Assembly (NCBI RefSeq): GCF_024168645.1
Contig: NZ_JALJWF010000001.1
Span: 1,789,001 to 1,853,000, forward strand
DNA length: 64,000 bases
Direction of reading: 5' to 3'
DNA from: Pseudomonas sp. GGS8
GTDB taxonomy: Bacteria > Pseudomonadota > Gammaproteobacteria > Pseudomonadales > Pseudomonadaceae
How positions within the stretch are numbered: position 1 is the first letter of the stretch; the number at the start of each line of letters is the position of its first letter. The translations under genes and the position numbers were made by a program. Shown here in pieces: positions 46,999-56,413 of the stretch. A model generated the notes under the pieces. It had not been told where the DNA came from, searched no databases, and saw only the letters and a list, made by a program, of their open reading frames with translations.

Positions 46999-48305
46999 AC
47001 CCACGTCTGGCCGCCGCCAAGGCACTTGCTGCAGTTCTTAACGGAAAAGCTTCACTCAACAGTTCTCTGCCGACGCAAATGGACAAGGTTGAAGACCGCG
47101 ATCGCGGCTTCACCCAAGACCTGGCGTTCGGCACGGCTCGCTGGCAGCCGCGTTTGTCGGCGCTGGCGGCCAAGTTGCTGCAGAAGCCGTTCAAGGCGGC
47201 TGATGCCGATGTCGAAGCGCTGTTGCTGGTGGGGCTTTATCAACTGCTCTACACCCGCGTCCCGGCTCACGCCGCCATCGGCGAAACCGTCGGTTGCGCC
47301 GACAAACTGAAAAAGCCGTGGGCCAAAGCCTTGCTCAACGCCGTGCTGCGCCGCGCCCAACGGGAAAGCGAAGCACTGCTGGCCGAGCTGGAACACGACC
47401 CGGTGGTGCGCACCGCCCACCCGCGCTGGCTGCAAAAATCCCTCAAGGCCTTCTGGCCTGAACAATGGGAAGCCATCTGCGCAGCGAACAACGCGCACCC
47501 GCCAATGATCCTGCGGGTCAACCGTCGTCATCACACTCGCGACGCTTACCTCGGCTTGCTGAGCGACGCCGGTGTGGCCGCCAAGCCCTGCGTTTACAGT
47601 CGCGACGGCATCATCCTCGACACCGCAGCCGACGTGCGCAGCCTGCCGGGTTTCGCCGAAGGCTGGATCAGCGTGCAGGACGAAGCCGCACAACTGGCCG
47701 CCGATCTGCTGGACCTGGCGCCAGGTCAACGGGTGCTGGACGCCTGCTGCGCACCGGGCGGCAAAACCTGCCACATCCTGGAAGCCGAGCCCAAACTGGC
47801 CGGCGTGGTGGCCGTGGATCTGGAAGCCAAGCGTCTGGTGCGGGTGCGGGAAAACCTCGCACGCCTGGGCCTGAGCGCCGAACTGATCGCCGCCGACGGT
47901 CGCGACACCGCCACCTGGTGGGACGGCAAGCCGTTCCAGCGCATTCTGCTGGACGCGCCATGCTCGGCCACCGGCGTGATCCGTCGTCACCCGGACATCA
48001 AGCTGACCCGCCAACCCGACGACATCGCCGCACTGGCGGTGCTTCAGGGCGAGTTGCTCGACGCCATGTGGATAACTCTGGAAGTGGGCGGCATTCTGCT
48101 TTACGCCACCTGCTCCACGCTGCCGACCGAAAACACCGAAGTCATCGAAGCGTTCCTCGCTCGCACGCCGGGTGCCCGTGAACTGGACCTCGCCACAGCG
48201 GCCGGCATCAAGCAGCCCCATGGTCGCCAGTTGCTGGCCCAGGAAGGCGGCCACGACGGTTTCTACTACGCCAAGCTGATCAAGATTGCCGCCGCGCGCG
48301 GTTAA
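46995..48305 (+). CDS. rsmB: 16S rRNA (cytosine-967-C5)-methyltransferase RsmB
   Basis: 436-aa SAM-dependent enzyme that methylates C967 of 16S rRNA. The N-terminal NusB-like RNA-binding domain covers about residues 1-140, and the methyltransferase domain about 165-436. SAM motif I is [16 protein letters not shown]. The two catalytic-site cysteines are in [17 protein letters not shown] and [14 protein letters not shown]. The start overlaps the fmt stop by 4 bp, so they are translationally coupled. It is followed by trkA at 22 bp. Confidence 0.97.
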   Translation: MNPRLAAAKALAAVLNGKASLNSSLPTQMDKVEDRDRGFTQDLAFGTARWQPRLSALAAKLLQKPFKAADADVEALLLVGLYQLLYTRVPAHAAIGETVGCADKLKKPWAKALLNAVLRRAQRESEALLAELEHDPVVRTAHPRWLQKSLKAFWPEQWEAICAANNAHPPMILRVNRRHHTRDAYLGLLSDAGVAAKPCVYSRDGIILDTAADVRSLPGFAEGWISVQDEAAQLAADLLDLAPGQRVLDACCAPGGKTCHILEAEPKLAGVVAVDLEAKRLVRVRENLARLGLSAELIAADGRDTATWWDGKPFQRILLDAPCSATGVIRRHPDIKLTRQPDDIAALAVLQGELLDAMWITLEVGGILLYATCSTLPTENTEVIEAFLARTPGARELDLATAAGIKQPHGRQLLAQEGGHDGFYYAKLIKIAAARG

Positions 48306-48327
48306 CCGGGTTTAAGGGAGTGACTGG

Positions 48328-49701
48328 ATGAAAATCATCATCCTCGGCGCAGGGCAGGTTGGCGGTTCGCTGGCAGAACACTTGGCCAGCGAGGCCAACG
48401 ACATCACCGTGGTCGACACCGATGGCGAACGCCTGCGCGACCTCGGCGATCGGCTGGACATCCGCACCGTGCAGGGTCGGGGTTCGCTGCCAACCGTACT
48501 GCGGCAGGCCGGTGCTGACGACGCTGACATGCTGGTGGCCGTGACCAACAGTGACGAAACCAACATGGTCGCCTGTCAGGTCGCCCACACCCTGTTCCAC
48601 ACCCCCACCAAGATCGCCCGGGTCCGCGAAGCCGCGTACCTGACCCGTGCCGAACTGTTCGACAACGAAACGATTCCGGTCGACGTGCTGATCAGTCCGG
48701 AACAAGTGGTCACCAATTACATCAAGCGCCTGATCCAGCATCCAGGCGCGTTGCAGGTGATCGACTTCGCCGAAGGCAAGGCGCAGTTGGTGGCAGTCAA
48801 GGCGTACTACGGCGGGCCGCTGGTGGGCCAGCAACTGCGCCAGTTACGCGAACACATGCCGAATGTCGAAACCCGCGTCGCGGCGATTTTCCGTCGTGAC
48901 CGACCGATCCTGCCCCAGGGCGATACGGTGATCGAGGCTGACGACGAAGTGTTTTTCATCGCCGCCAAAGCGAATATTCGTGCAGTGATGAGCGAAATGC
49001 GCCGCCTCGATGAAAGCTACAAACGCATCGTCATCGCCGGTGGCGGGCAGATCGGTGAACGCCTGGCCGAAGCCATCGAAAGCCGTTACCAGGTGAAGAT
49101 CATCGAGATGAACCCGGCCCGCTGCCGCTACCTCTCGGACAACCTCGACAGCACCGTGGTGTTGCAGGGCAGTGCTTCAGACCGGGATCTGCTGCTGGAA
49201 GAGAACATCGCCGACGCCGATATTTTCCTCGCCCTGACCAACGACGACGAAGCCAACATCATGTCTTCGCTGCTGGCCAAGCGCCTGGGCGCAAAGAAGG
49301 TGATGACGATCATCAACAACCCGGCCTACGTCGACCTGATCCAGGGCGGCGACATCGACATCGCCATCAGTCCGCAACTGGCGACCATCGGCACCTTGCT
49401 GGCCCACGTCCGGCGCGGGGACATTGTCAGCGTGCACTCATTGCGCCGGGGCGCGGCGGAAGCCATCGAGGCCATTGCCCACGGCGATGCGAAGTCGAGC
49501 AAGGTGATCGGCAAGGCCATCGAAAACATCGGCCTGCCGCCGGGCACCACCATCGGCGCGATCATCCGCGACGAAGAAGTGATCATCGCCCACGACGACA
49601 CCGTGATCGAAACCGGCGACCATGTGATTCTGTTCCTTGTGGATAAGAAGCATATTCGGGATGTGGAGAAGCTGTTCCATGTGGGGCTGAGCTTCTTCTG
49701 A
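48328..49701 (+). CDS. trkA: Trk potassium uptake regulatory protein TrkA
   Basis: 457-aa cytoplasmic peripheral membrane protein that binds NAD(H)/nucleotides and gates the TrkG/H-type K+ channel. It is a duplicated RCK unit: the first Rossmann domain starts [18 protein letters not shown], the second [19 protein letters not shown] near residue 232, each followed by a TrkA_C domain (about 140-220 and 370-457). The doublet gives the full TrkA length. It closes the def-fmt-rsmB-trkA cluster; a channel subunit is not encoded here. Confidence 0.97.
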   Translation: MKIIILGAGQVGGSLAEHLASEANDITVVDTDGERLRDLGDRLDIRTVQGRGSLPTVLRQAGADDADMLVAVTNSDETNMVACQVAHTLFHTPTKIARVREAAYLTRAELFDNETIPVDVLISPEQVVTNYIKRLIQHPGALQVIDFAEGKAQLVAVKAYYGGPLVGQQLRQLREHMPNVETRVAAIFRRDRPILPQGDTVIEADDEVFFIAAKANIRAVMSEMRRLDESYKRIVIAGGGQIGERLAEAIESRYQVKIIEMNPARCRYLSDNLDSTVVLQGSASDRDLLLEENIADADIFLALTNDDEANIMSSLLAKRLGAKKVMTIINNPAYVDLIQGGDIDIAISPQLATIGTLLAHVRRGDIVSVHSLRRGAAEAIEAIAHGDAKSSKVIGKAIENIGLPPGTTIGAIIRDEEVIIAHDDTVIETGDHVILFLVDKKHIRDVEKLFHVGLSFF

Positions 49702-49799
49702 TCCGGAATGTGCGGTGGCCAGGCGGGCCTCTTCACGCCCTGAGCCTTTCCGTCAACAGTGTTTTGCAGTGAACACATATCTTGTGTACGACCGAGATT

Positions 49800-49823
49800 T
49801 CTGTGGGAGCGGGCTTGCCCACG
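49800..49823. repeat. Single REP-like unit
   Basis: One copy of the GGGAGCGGGCTTGCCC-type repeat with a changed end (CCCACG instead of CCCGCG) lies in the 178-bp gap between trkA and the TPR gene. No inverted partner is found nearby. Confidence 0.75.
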
Positions 49824-49879
49824 AAAGCAATCTCAAGGACAAACAGGCATCCCTGAATAACCTCGATAAGGAATCCACC

Positions 49880-50194
49880 ATGATCGAATCCCTGGAAAAA
49901 ATGCTCGCCAAGGGTGTGGATAACTCATTGCTGCGCTTCGGCTTGGGCAAGGGTTATCTGGATCTTGGGGAAAACGCCAAGGCCGCAGAGCATTTCCAGC
50001 GCTGCGTCGAGCTCGATCCGAAGTATTCGGCAGCCTGGAAGCTGTTGGGCAAGGCCCATCTGGCGCTGATGGATTACGCCGCCGCGCGGCAGGCCTGGGA
50101 ACAAGGCCTGGAAGCCGCCCGCGCTCATGGCGACAAGCAGGCGGAAAAGGAGATGACGGTGTTTCTGAAAAAGCTTGATCGTCAGGCGCACTGA
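49880..50194 (+). CDS. Small TPR-repeat protein
   Basis: 104-aa cytoplasmic protein starting MIESLEKMLAKGVDNSLLRFGLG. Two to three tetratricopeptide repeats are visible (LRFGLGKGYLDLGENAKAAEHFQRCVELDPK, then YSAAWKLLGKAHLALMDYAAARQAWEQGLEAAR), ending with a charged helix. It likely mediates protein-protein contacts; the partner is unknown. A conserved small TPR protein occupies this place near trkA in other pseudomonads. It converges on the acyltransferase gene with a hairpin between. Confidence 0.85.
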   Translation: MIESLEKMLAKGVDNSLLRFGLGKGYLDLGENAKAAEHFQRCVELDPKYSAAWKLLGKAHLALMDYAAARQAWEQGLEAARAHGDKQAEKEMTVFLKKLDRQAH

Positions 50195-50204
50195 TCAGAG
50201 ATAA

Positions 50205-50236
50205 CGCAGGCCAAGATCAAAAGATCTCAGCCTGCG
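50205..50236. other. Symmetric hairpin between convergent TPR and acyltransferase genes
   Basis: CGCAGGC-CA-AGATC-AAAA-GATCT-CA-GCCTGCG forms a 12-bp stem interrupted by one symmetric CA/CA internal loop. It lies between two convergent stops and has no U-run, so it may be a bidirectional transcription end or an mRNA 3'-end stabiliser. A perfect DnaA box begins at 50240. Confidence 0.55.
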
Positions 50237-50254
50237 CAGTTATCCACAGCAGCA

Positions 50255-51142
50255 TCAATACCAGCGAGCTTCGCCCGGTGGACGCTTCTTGAAGCGCTTC
50301 ATGCTCCACATGTACTGGCTCGGATAAGCCCGCACGTAGCGCTCGACCACTTGGCTCATGGCCGCGCAGGAGGTTTCGGTATCGGTGCTGTACATGGCGT
50401 CTGGTGCGGCTTCGAGGATCACCTTGTAACCCGAACCGTCCGGCAGCCGCAGGGCATGCAGGAACACGCCGACCGCTTTGCCACCGGCGAGCATGTTTGG
50501 CACGAATTTGCTGGTCAGGGCCTGAGTGGCGAAAAATGGCACGAAGATCCCGGCGGATTCGGCCGGTTCCGGGTCAGCCGGAATGCCCACCGCGCCACCC
50601 TTGCGCACTTCCTTGATCACGCTGAGGATGCCTTCCTTGGTGGAAGCAGCCACCCGGTTACCCAATTGCACCCGCTGCTTGCGCAGCAATTCATCCACCG
50701 CCTTCAACTTCGGCGGACGGTAGAAAATGATCGGTTTGCACTGGCTGCAATAGAAGTGGTTCAACACTTCCCAGTTGCCCAGGTGGCTGGTGATGCCAAC
50801 CACACCTTTGCCGGACGCCAAAGCCTCTTTCAAAACGTCGAGACCTTCGACTTCGCGCACCAGATCAATGGAACGCTGAGCCGGCCAGATCCATGCGCAG
50901 GCGCTTTCAGTCAGAGACTTGCCAATGTCTTTCAGGCTCTGGCCGACCAGACGCTCACGCTCGGCCGGGTCCATCTGCGGAAAGCACTTGGCAAGGTTGA
51001 TCCGCACCACGTCGCGGGAACGGTTGGGGGTTTTCCACATGATCCAGCCAATCGCCGAACCCACCGCCTGCACTGCCCGCCATGGCAGTAGGGCAAACAG
51101 CCGCAGAGCGCCTACCAGCAAGGCGCCTTTAAACTTATCCAC
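50255..51142 (-). CDS. Lipid A lauroyl-type acyltransferase (LpxL/HtrB family)
   Basis: 295-aa inner-membrane acyltransferase that adds a secondary acyl chain to lipid A. An N-terminal hydrophobic segment (about residues 6-30) is followed by the LABLAT domain. Its catalytic HX4E reads HLGNWE in GITSHLGNWEVLNHFY near residues 119-124, followed by VDELLRKQR and the GGAVGIPADPEPAESAGIFVPFFATQA region. P. aeruginosa has two such enzymes (HtrB1/HtrB2); the chain specificity here is not readable. It runs convergent to the TPR gene and upstream of nothing on the same strand except tag at 40 bp. Confidence 0.9.
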   Translation of the reverse strand: MDKFKGALLVGALRLFALLPWRAVQAVGSAIGWIMWKTPNRSRDVVRINLAKCFPQMDPAERERLVGQSLKDIGKSLTESACAWIWPAQRSIDLVREVEGLDVLKEALASGKGVVGITSHLGNWEVLNHFYCSQCKPIIFYRPPKLKAVDELLRKQRVQLGNRVAASTKEGILSVIKEVRKGGAVGIPADPEPAESAGIFVPFFATQALTSKFVPNMLAGGKAVGVFLHALRLPDGSGYKVILEAAPDAMYSTDTETSCAAMSQVVERYVRAYPSQYMWSMKRFKKRPPGEARWY

Positions 51143-51182
51143 AGGTCACTCCTGATCTTGTGCTGTGCGCGAGGCGGCTATT

Positions 51183-51740
51183 CTAACCGCCGTTCGTCAA
51201 GGTGGCGTAGCGATCGCAATCACGGGTGTGATCCATGACCATGCCCGAAGCCTGCATCAGTGCGTAACAAATGGTCGGGCCGACGAACGTGAAGCCGGCT
51301 TTTTTCAGGCCTTTGCTCATCTCGATGGCGGCCGGTGTCACCGCCGGCACTTCACTGCGATCCTTGAAATGATTGATCACCGGCGTGCCGCCGACAAACG
51401 ACCAGAGAAACGCCACCGGGTCCTCCAGCTCCAGCCAGGCCTGGGCATTACGCCGGGCTGCGTTGAGTTTGAGACGATTGCGGATGATCCCCGGATCGAG
51501 CATCAGTTCATCGATTTCCGCATCACTCATCTGCGCCACGCGCTGCACGTCGAAGCCGAACAGCACCTCGCGATAACGCTCGCGTTTGCGCAACACAGTG
51601 ATCCAGGAAAGCCCGGCCTGGAACCCTTCGAGCAAAAGCAACTCGAACAATCCCTGCGCATCGCGTAGCGGCGTGCCCCACTCCTGATCGTGATAAGCCA
51701 TGTACAGCGGATCTTCGGTACACCAAAAGCAGCGTGGCAT
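51183..51740 (-). CDS. tag: DNA-3-methyladenine glycosylase I (Tag)
   Basis: 185-aa base-excision enzyme removing 3-methyladenine. The ATG at 51740 gives [22 protein letters not shown], the conserved N-terminus with a zinc-binding Cys and His; longer upstream readings run antisense through glyQ and are rejected. The helix-hairpin region [19 protein letters not shown] and [10 protein letters not shown] is typical. The C-terminal zinc ligands are in [12 protein letters not shown]. It is divergent from glyQ with 81 bp between starts and upstream of the lipid A acyltransferase gene. Confidence 0.95.
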   Translation of the reverse strand: MPRCFWCTEDPLYMAYHDQEWGTPLRDAQGLFELLLLEGFQAGLSWITVLRKRERYREVLFGFDVQRVAQMSDAEIDELMLDPGIIRNRLKLNAARRNAQAWLELEDPVAFLWSFVGGTPVINHFKDRSEVPAVTPAAIEMSKGLKKAGFTFVGPTICYALMQASGMVMDHTRDCDRYATLTNGG

Positions 51741-51821
51741 AAGGCTCCAGGGGGCGTGCGCAGGACCGAATCGGGTATACTCCCGCTCTTTAAATCGCAG
51801 CCCAAGAAACAGGTGAATTTC

Positions 51822-52775
51822 GTGAGCCAGCCTACGCCAGCCGTGCGTACCTTCCAAGACTTGATCCTCGCCCTCCAGCAATACTGGGCCGAGCAAGGTT
51901 GCGTGGTACTTCAGCCCTACGATATGGAAGTAGGCGCCGGCACTTTCCACACAGCCACGTTCCTGCGCGCCATTGGCCCGGAAACCTGGAACGCCGCTTA
52001 TGTGCAGCCCAGTCGTCGCCCGACTGACGGCCGCTACGGTGAAAACCCGAACCGTCTGCAGCACTACTATCAGTTCCAGGTAGTCCTGAAGCCGAACCCG
52101 GACAACTTCCAGGAACTGTACCTGGGCTCCCTCAAGCACGTGGGTCTTGACCCGCTGGTGCACGACATCCGTTTCGTCGAAGACAACTGGGAGTCGCCAA
52201 CGCTGGGCGCCTGGGGTCTGGGCTGGGAAGTCTGGCTCAACGGCATGGAAGTGACGCAGTTCACTTACTTCCAGCAAGCGGGCGGCATCGAGTGCTACCC
52301 GGTGACCGGCGAGATCACTTACGGTCTGGAGCGTCTGGCCATGTACCTGCAAGGCGTGGACTCGGTCTACGACCTGGTCTGGGCTGACGGTCCGTTCGGC
52401 AAGGTGACTTACGGCGACGTGTTCCACCAGAACGAAGTGGAGCAGTCGACCTACAACTTCGAACACGCCAACGTCGAGAAGCTGTTCGAACTGTTCGATT
52501 TCTATGAAAGCGAAGCCAAGCGCCTGATCGAACTCGACCAGCCGCTGCCGTTGCCGAGCTATGAAATGGTGTTGAAGGCTTCCCATACCTTCAACCTGCT
52601 GGATGCGCGCCGGGCGATCTCGGTGACCGCGCGTCAGCAATACATTCTGCGTGTACGCACCCTGGCGCGTTCCGTCGCGCAAGCCTACCTGTTGGCTCGC
52701 GCCAAGCTGGGCTTCCCGATGGCGACCCCGGACCTGCGTGATGAAGTACTGGCCAAGCTGGAGGCTGCACAATGA
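51822..52775 (+). CDS. glyQ: Glycyl-tRNA synthetase alpha subunit
   Basis: 317-aa catalytic subunit of the heterotetrameric bacterial GlyRS. A GTG start at 51822 ([22 protein letters not shown]) is chosen for its AGGTG site 6 bp upstream; a GTG at 51813 is the alternative. Class II features include [61 protein letters not shown] and [24 protein letters not shown]. The stop overlaps the glyS start (ATGA), which couples the two subunits. Confidence 0.97.
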   Translation: MSQPTPAVRTFQDLILALQQYWAEQGCVVLQPYDMEVGAGTFHTATFLRAIGPETWNAAYVQPSRRPTDGRYGENPNRLQHYYQFQVVLKPNPDNFQELYLGSLKHVGLDPLVHDIRFVEDNWESPTLGAWGLGWEVWLNGMEVTQFTYFQQAGGIECYPVTGEITYGLERLAMYLQGVDSVYDLVWADGPFGKVTYGDVFHQNEVEQSTYNFEHANVEKLFELFDFYESEAKRLIELDQPLPLPSYEMVLKASHTFNLLDARRAISVTARQQYILRVRTLARSVAQAYLLARAKLGFPMATPDLRDEVLAKLEAAQ

Positions 52776-54826
52776 GTGCTCAAGATTTTCTGGTTGAACT
52801 GGGCACCGAAGAACTGCCACCCAAAGCCCTGAACACCCTGGCCGAAGCATTCCTGGCCGGTATCGACAAAGGCCTGCAAGCCGCTGGCCTGAGCTACGAG
52901 AGCAAAACCGTCTACGCCGCGCCGCGTCGTCTGGCCGTGCTGATCACTGCGCTGGCAACCCAGCAGCCGGATCGCAGCATCAACCTCGACGGCCCGCCAC
53001 GTCAGGCTGCGTTCGATGCCGAAGGCAACCCGACTCAAGCAGCCCTGGGCTTCGCCAAGAAGTGCGGCGTAGAGCTGAGCGAAATCGATCAGAGCGGCCC
53101 GAAGCTGCGCTACAGCCAAAGCATCGCCGGCAAGCCGACCGCAAGCCTGATGCCGACCATCGTCGAAGACTCCCTGAACGACCTGCCTATCCCCAAGCGC
53201 ATGCGCTGGGGTGCTCGCAAGGAAGAGTTCGTTCGTCCGACCCAATGGTTGGTGATGCTGCTCGGTGACCACGTCATCGACTGCACCATCCTCGCCCAGA
53301 AGGCCGGCCGCGACTCCCGTGGTCACCGTTTCCACCACCCTGAAAGCGTGCGCATCACCTCGCCGGCCAACTACCTGAACGATCTGCGTGCTGCTTATGT
53401 ACTGGCCGACGCCAACGAGCGTCGCGAGCTGATCAGCAAACGCACCAATGAACTGGCGACCATGCAGGAAGGTACGGCGATCGTTCCGCAAGCCTTGCTC
53501 GACGAAGTGACCGCGCTGGTTGAATGGCCGGTGCCGCTGGTGTGCTCGTTTGAAGAACGTTTCCTCGACGTGCCGCAAGAAGCACTGATCACCACCATGC
53601 AGGACAACCAGAAGTACTTCTGCCTGCTGGATGCCGACGGCAAGTTGCTGCCTCGTTTCATTACCGTGGCCAACATTGAAAGCAAGGATCCACAGCAGAT
53701 CATCGCCGGTAACGAGAAAGTGGTTCGCCCACGCCTGACCGACGCCGAGTTCTTCTTCAAGCAAGACAAGAAGCAAAAACTCGAAGAATTCAATCTGCGT
53801 CTGCAGAACGTGGTGTTCCAGGAAAAACTCGGCAGCGTCTACGACAAGGCTGAGCGCGTGTCGAAACTGGCGGCCTACATTGCCGCTCGTATCGGCGGTA
53901 ACGCTTCCTGGGCAGCGCGCGCAGGCCTGCTGTCCAAGTGCGATCTGGCGACCGAAATGGTCGGTGAGTTCCCGGAGATGCAAGGTGTCGCCGGTTACTA
54001 CTACGCCCTCAACGACGGCGAAGCGGAAGATGTCGCCCTGGCGCTGAACGAGCAGTACATGCCGCGCGGCGCCGGCGCTGAACTGCCGACCACCCTGACC
54101 GGTGCGGCCGTGGCCATCGCCGACAAGCTCGACACCCTGGTGGGCATTTTCGGTATCGGCATGCTGCCAACCGGCAGCAAGGACCCGTATGCCCTGCGCC
54201 GTGCAGCGCTGGGTGTGTTGCGGATCCTGATCGACAAAAAGCTCGATCTCGACCTGAACGACGCCGTGGCTTTTGCCGTGAATGCGTTCGGTGCCAAGGT
54301 CAAGGCTGTCGGCCTCAACGATGCGGTGCTGGAGTTCATCTTCGACCGTCTGCGCGCCCGTTACGAAGACGAAGGCGTGGACGTCGCGACTTACCTGTCG
54401 GTACGTGCCCTGAAACCGGGTTCGGCCCTGGACTTCGACCAGCGCGTTCAAGCGGTACAAGCGTTCCGCAAATTGCCGGAAGCCGCTGCCCTGGCCGCCG
54501 TGAACAAGCGCGTGTCGAACCTGCTGAGCAAGATCGAAGGCTCCGTGCCGACGGTCGTTGAAGCCAAGTACTTCGACAACGCCAACGAGTTCTCGCTGTA
54601 TTCGGCGATCCAGCAGGCGGACCAGGCTGTGCAGCCAATGGCCGCTGCCCGTCAGTACAGCGAATCGCTGGCGCGTCTGGCCGCATTGCGCGAGCCGGTG
54701 GATGCGTTCTTCGAAGCGGTGATGGTCAACGCCGAAGACGCCAAGGTGCGAGCCAACCGCTATGCGCTGCTGGCACGTCTGCGTGGGTTGTTCCTCGGCG
54801 TTGCCGACATTTCGTTGCTGGGCTGA
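52772..54826 (+). CDS. glyS: Glycyl-tRNA synthetase beta subunit
   Basis: 684-aa beta subunit binding tRNAGly. The N-terminus ([16 protein letters not shown]) and the PTRRMRWG-type segment (here [25 protein letters not shown]), [18 protein letters not shown] and [19 protein letters not shown] are standard. The C-terminal DALR-type anticodon-binding region includes [12 protein letters not shown] and YSLYSAIQ-type sequence ([10 protein letters not shown]). It begins 4 bp before the glyQ stop and is followed 10 bp later by gmhB. Confidence 0.97.
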   Translation: MSAQDFLVELGTEELPPKALNTLAEAFLAGIDKGLQAAGLSYESKTVYAAPRRLAVLITALATQQPDRSINLDGPPRQAAFDAEGNPTQAALGFAKKCGVELSEIDQSGPKLRYSQSIAGKPTASLMPTIVEDSLNDLPIPKRMRWGARKEEFVRPTQWLVMLLGDHVIDCTILAQKAGRDSRGHRFHHPESVRITSPANYLNDLRAAYVLADANERRELISKRTNELATMQEGTAIVPQALLDEVTALVEWPVPLVCSFEERFLDVPQEALITTMQDNQKYFCLLDADGKLLPRFITVANIESKDPQQIIAGNEKVVRPRLTDAEFFFKQDKKQKLEEFNLRLQNVVFQEKLGSVYDKAERVSKLAAYIAARIGGNASWAARAGLLSKCDLATEMVGEFPEMQGVAGYYYALNDGEAEDVALALNEQYMPRGAGAELPTTLTGAAVAIADKLDTLVGIFGIGMLPTGSKDPYALRRAALGVLRILIDKKLDLDLNDAVAFAVNAFGAKVKAVGLNDAVLEFIFDRLRARYEDEGVDVATYLSVRALKPGSALDFDQRVQAVQAFRKLPEAAALAAVNKRVSNLLSKIEGSVPTVVEAKYFDNANEFSLYSAIQQADQAVQPMAAARQYSESLARLAALREPVDAFFEAVMVNAEDAKVRANRYALLARLRGLFLGVADISLLG

Positions 54827-54836
54827 GGGGCTGCTG

Positions 54837-55370
54837 TTGAAACTGCTGATTCTCGATCGGGACGGGGTGATCAATTACGACTCCGACGCGTACATCAAGT
54901 CGGTGGAGGAGTGGATTCCACTCCCCGGTTCGATCGAAGCGATCGCGCAGTTGAGCAAGGCCGGCTGGACGGTGGCGGTCGCCACCAACCAGTCGGGCAT
55001 CGCTCGCGGCTACTACGACATCGCCACCCTGGAGGCCATGCACGCCCGCTTGCGCGAGTTAGTGGCGGAGCAGGGCGGCGAAGTCGGGCTGATCGTCTAT
55101 TGCCCGCACGGCCCAGACGACGGCTGCGATTGCCGCAAGCCAAAACCCGGGATGTTGAAAACCATCGCCGCGCATTACAACGTTTCGCTGACGAATCTGT
55201 GGTTCGTCGGCGATACTCTCGGTGACCTGGAGGCTGCCAAAGCCGTCGACTGTCAGCCTGTTTTGGTAATGACCGGGAAAGGCGAAAAGACTCAGGGCAA
55301 GACCCTACCGGCGGGCACCTTGATTTTTGATGATCTGGCGGCGATTGCCGCAGAACTTATCCACAACTAA
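54837..55370 (+). CDS. gmhB: D-glycero-beta-D-manno-heptose-1,7-bisphosphate 7-phosphatase
   Basis: 177-aa HAD-family phosphatase in ADP-heptose synthesis for the LPS inner core. No ATG or GTG suits the start. TTG at 54837 (LKLLILDRDGVINYDSD), with GAGGGG about 6 bp upstream, gives the usual length, so this is an unusual TTG initiation. HAD motifs are LDRDGVI (nucleophile and acid Asp), TNQSGI, KPKPGM and VGDTLGDLEAA. The zinc-binding loop reads CPHGPDDGCDC. It sits 10 bp after glyS and before plsC. Confidence 0.93.
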   Translation: MKLLILDRDGVINYDSDAYIKSVEEWIPLPGSIEAIAQLSKAGWTVAVATNQSGIARGYYDIATLEAMHARLRELVAEQGGEVGLIVYCPHGPDDGCDCRKPKPGMLKTIAAHYNVSLTNLWFVGDTLGDLEAAKAVDCQPVLVMTGKGEKTQGKTLPAGTLIFDDLAAIAAELIHN

Positions 55371-55451
55371 GGCTCTTCTGACATCCTGGCCAAGGACTGA
55401 TCGGGAGTGCGCTTGAATAGGCGGGCAGTGCCCGCAACGGTAAATGTCGCC

Positions 55452-56231
55452 ATGTCGATACTGCAGGCCATCAGAACTTTCCTCTTTTACCTGCTGCTGG
55501 GCACCAGTTCGTTGCTCTGGTGCACCCTGAGCTTTTTTATCGCGCCGTTTCTACCGTTCAAGGCGCGCTATCGCTTTATCAACGTGTATTGGTGCCGCTG
55601 TGCCTTGTGGCTGAGCAAAGTCTTTCTGGGTATTCGCTACGAAGTGAAGGGCGCCGAGAACGTGCCTGAACAGCCCTGCGTGATTCAGTCGAACCACCAG
55701 AGCACCTGGGAGACGTTCTTTCTCTCGGCCTACTTCGAACCGTTGAGCCAGGTGCTCAAGCGCGAACTGCTCTACGTACCGTTCTTCGGCTGGGCCATGG
55801 CCATGCTGCGACCGATCGCCATCGACCGTGACAACCCTAAAGCTGCGCTCAAGCATGTGGCGAAAAAGGGCGATGAACTGCTCAAGGACAATGTCTGGGT
55901 GCTGATTTTCCCGGAAGGGACTCGCGTTCCCTTCGGCACCATCGGCAAGTTCTCCCGTGGCGGCACCGCATTGGCCGTCAATGCGTCATTGCCCGTGCTG
56001 CCAATTGCACACAATGCCGGCAAGTTCTGGCCAAAAACCGGTTGGGCCAAAAAGCAGGGCGTGATTACCGTGATCATCGGCGCTCCGATGTACGCCGAGG
56101 GTAGCGGGCCACGGGCCATCGCCGACCTGAATGACCGGGTGCAGGCCTGGAACGAACAGATGCAACGCGAAATGGGTTCGCTGCCAGCAGCCCCGGCGGC
56201 ACCGAGTGCGACCGATCAAGTGACTGTCTGA
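55452..56231 (+). CDS. plsC: 1-acyl-sn-glycerol-3-phosphate acyltransferase (PlsC family)
   Basis: 259-aa inner-membrane enzyme making phosphatidic acid. The ATG at 55452 (MSILQAIRTFLFYLLLG) starts a TM helix. The acyltransferase block I is NHQSTWETFF (near residue 80-89), where the usual HX4D reads HX4E; the rest is canonical (RPIAIDRDN, then FPEGTR near 157-162 and PVLPIAHNAG). The homologue in P. aeruginosa occupies the same place next to gmhB and has been called LptA. A bidirectional terminator follows. Confidence 0.93.
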   Translation: MSILQAIRTFLFYLLLGTSSLLWCTLSFFIAPFLPFKARYRFINVYWCRCALWLSKVFLGIRYEVKGAENVPEQPCVIQSNHQSTWETFFLSAYFEPLSQVLKRELLYVPFFGWAMAMLRPIAIDRDNPKAALKHVAKKGDELLKDNVWVLIFPEGTRVPFGTIGKFSRGGTALAVNASLPVLPIAHNAGKFWPKTGWAKKQGVITVIIGAPMYAEGSGPRAIADLNDRVQAWNEQMQREMGSLPAAPAAPSATDQVTV

Positions 56232-56358
56232 GATTCTGTGGATAACCTGTGTACCGTTTTGTTGAAAATCGCTGTATTTTGTTTTTAAGCTTTTGATTTA
56301 CATACATATTTCTTAAGCAGATAAAACCTCGAAAAACGTGCATAAGTTTTTTCTGGAC

Positions 56359-56392
56359 GTAAAAAAACCGGCTGATATAGCCGGTTTTTTTA
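56359..56392. terminator. Bidirectional intrinsic terminator
   Basis: An A-run at 56361-56367 leads into AACCGGCT-gata-tAGCCGGTT and a run of seven Ts at 56385-56391. The hairpin can end plsC transcripts on the plus strand and the FecR-kinase operon transcripts on the minus strand. Confidence 0.88.
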
Positions 56393-56413
56393 TGCCTGTG
56401 AAAAGTGTTCGGC

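Noticed and set aside
51741..52850. Upstream extension of tag across glyQ
   Set aside because: The Tag N-terminus (MPRCFWC) begins at 51740; the extension is antisense to glyQ.
52685..54874. 729-codon minus-strand frame over glyS
   Set aside because: Antisense to the intact glyS gene, repetitive Gln/His/Val composition, no start context.
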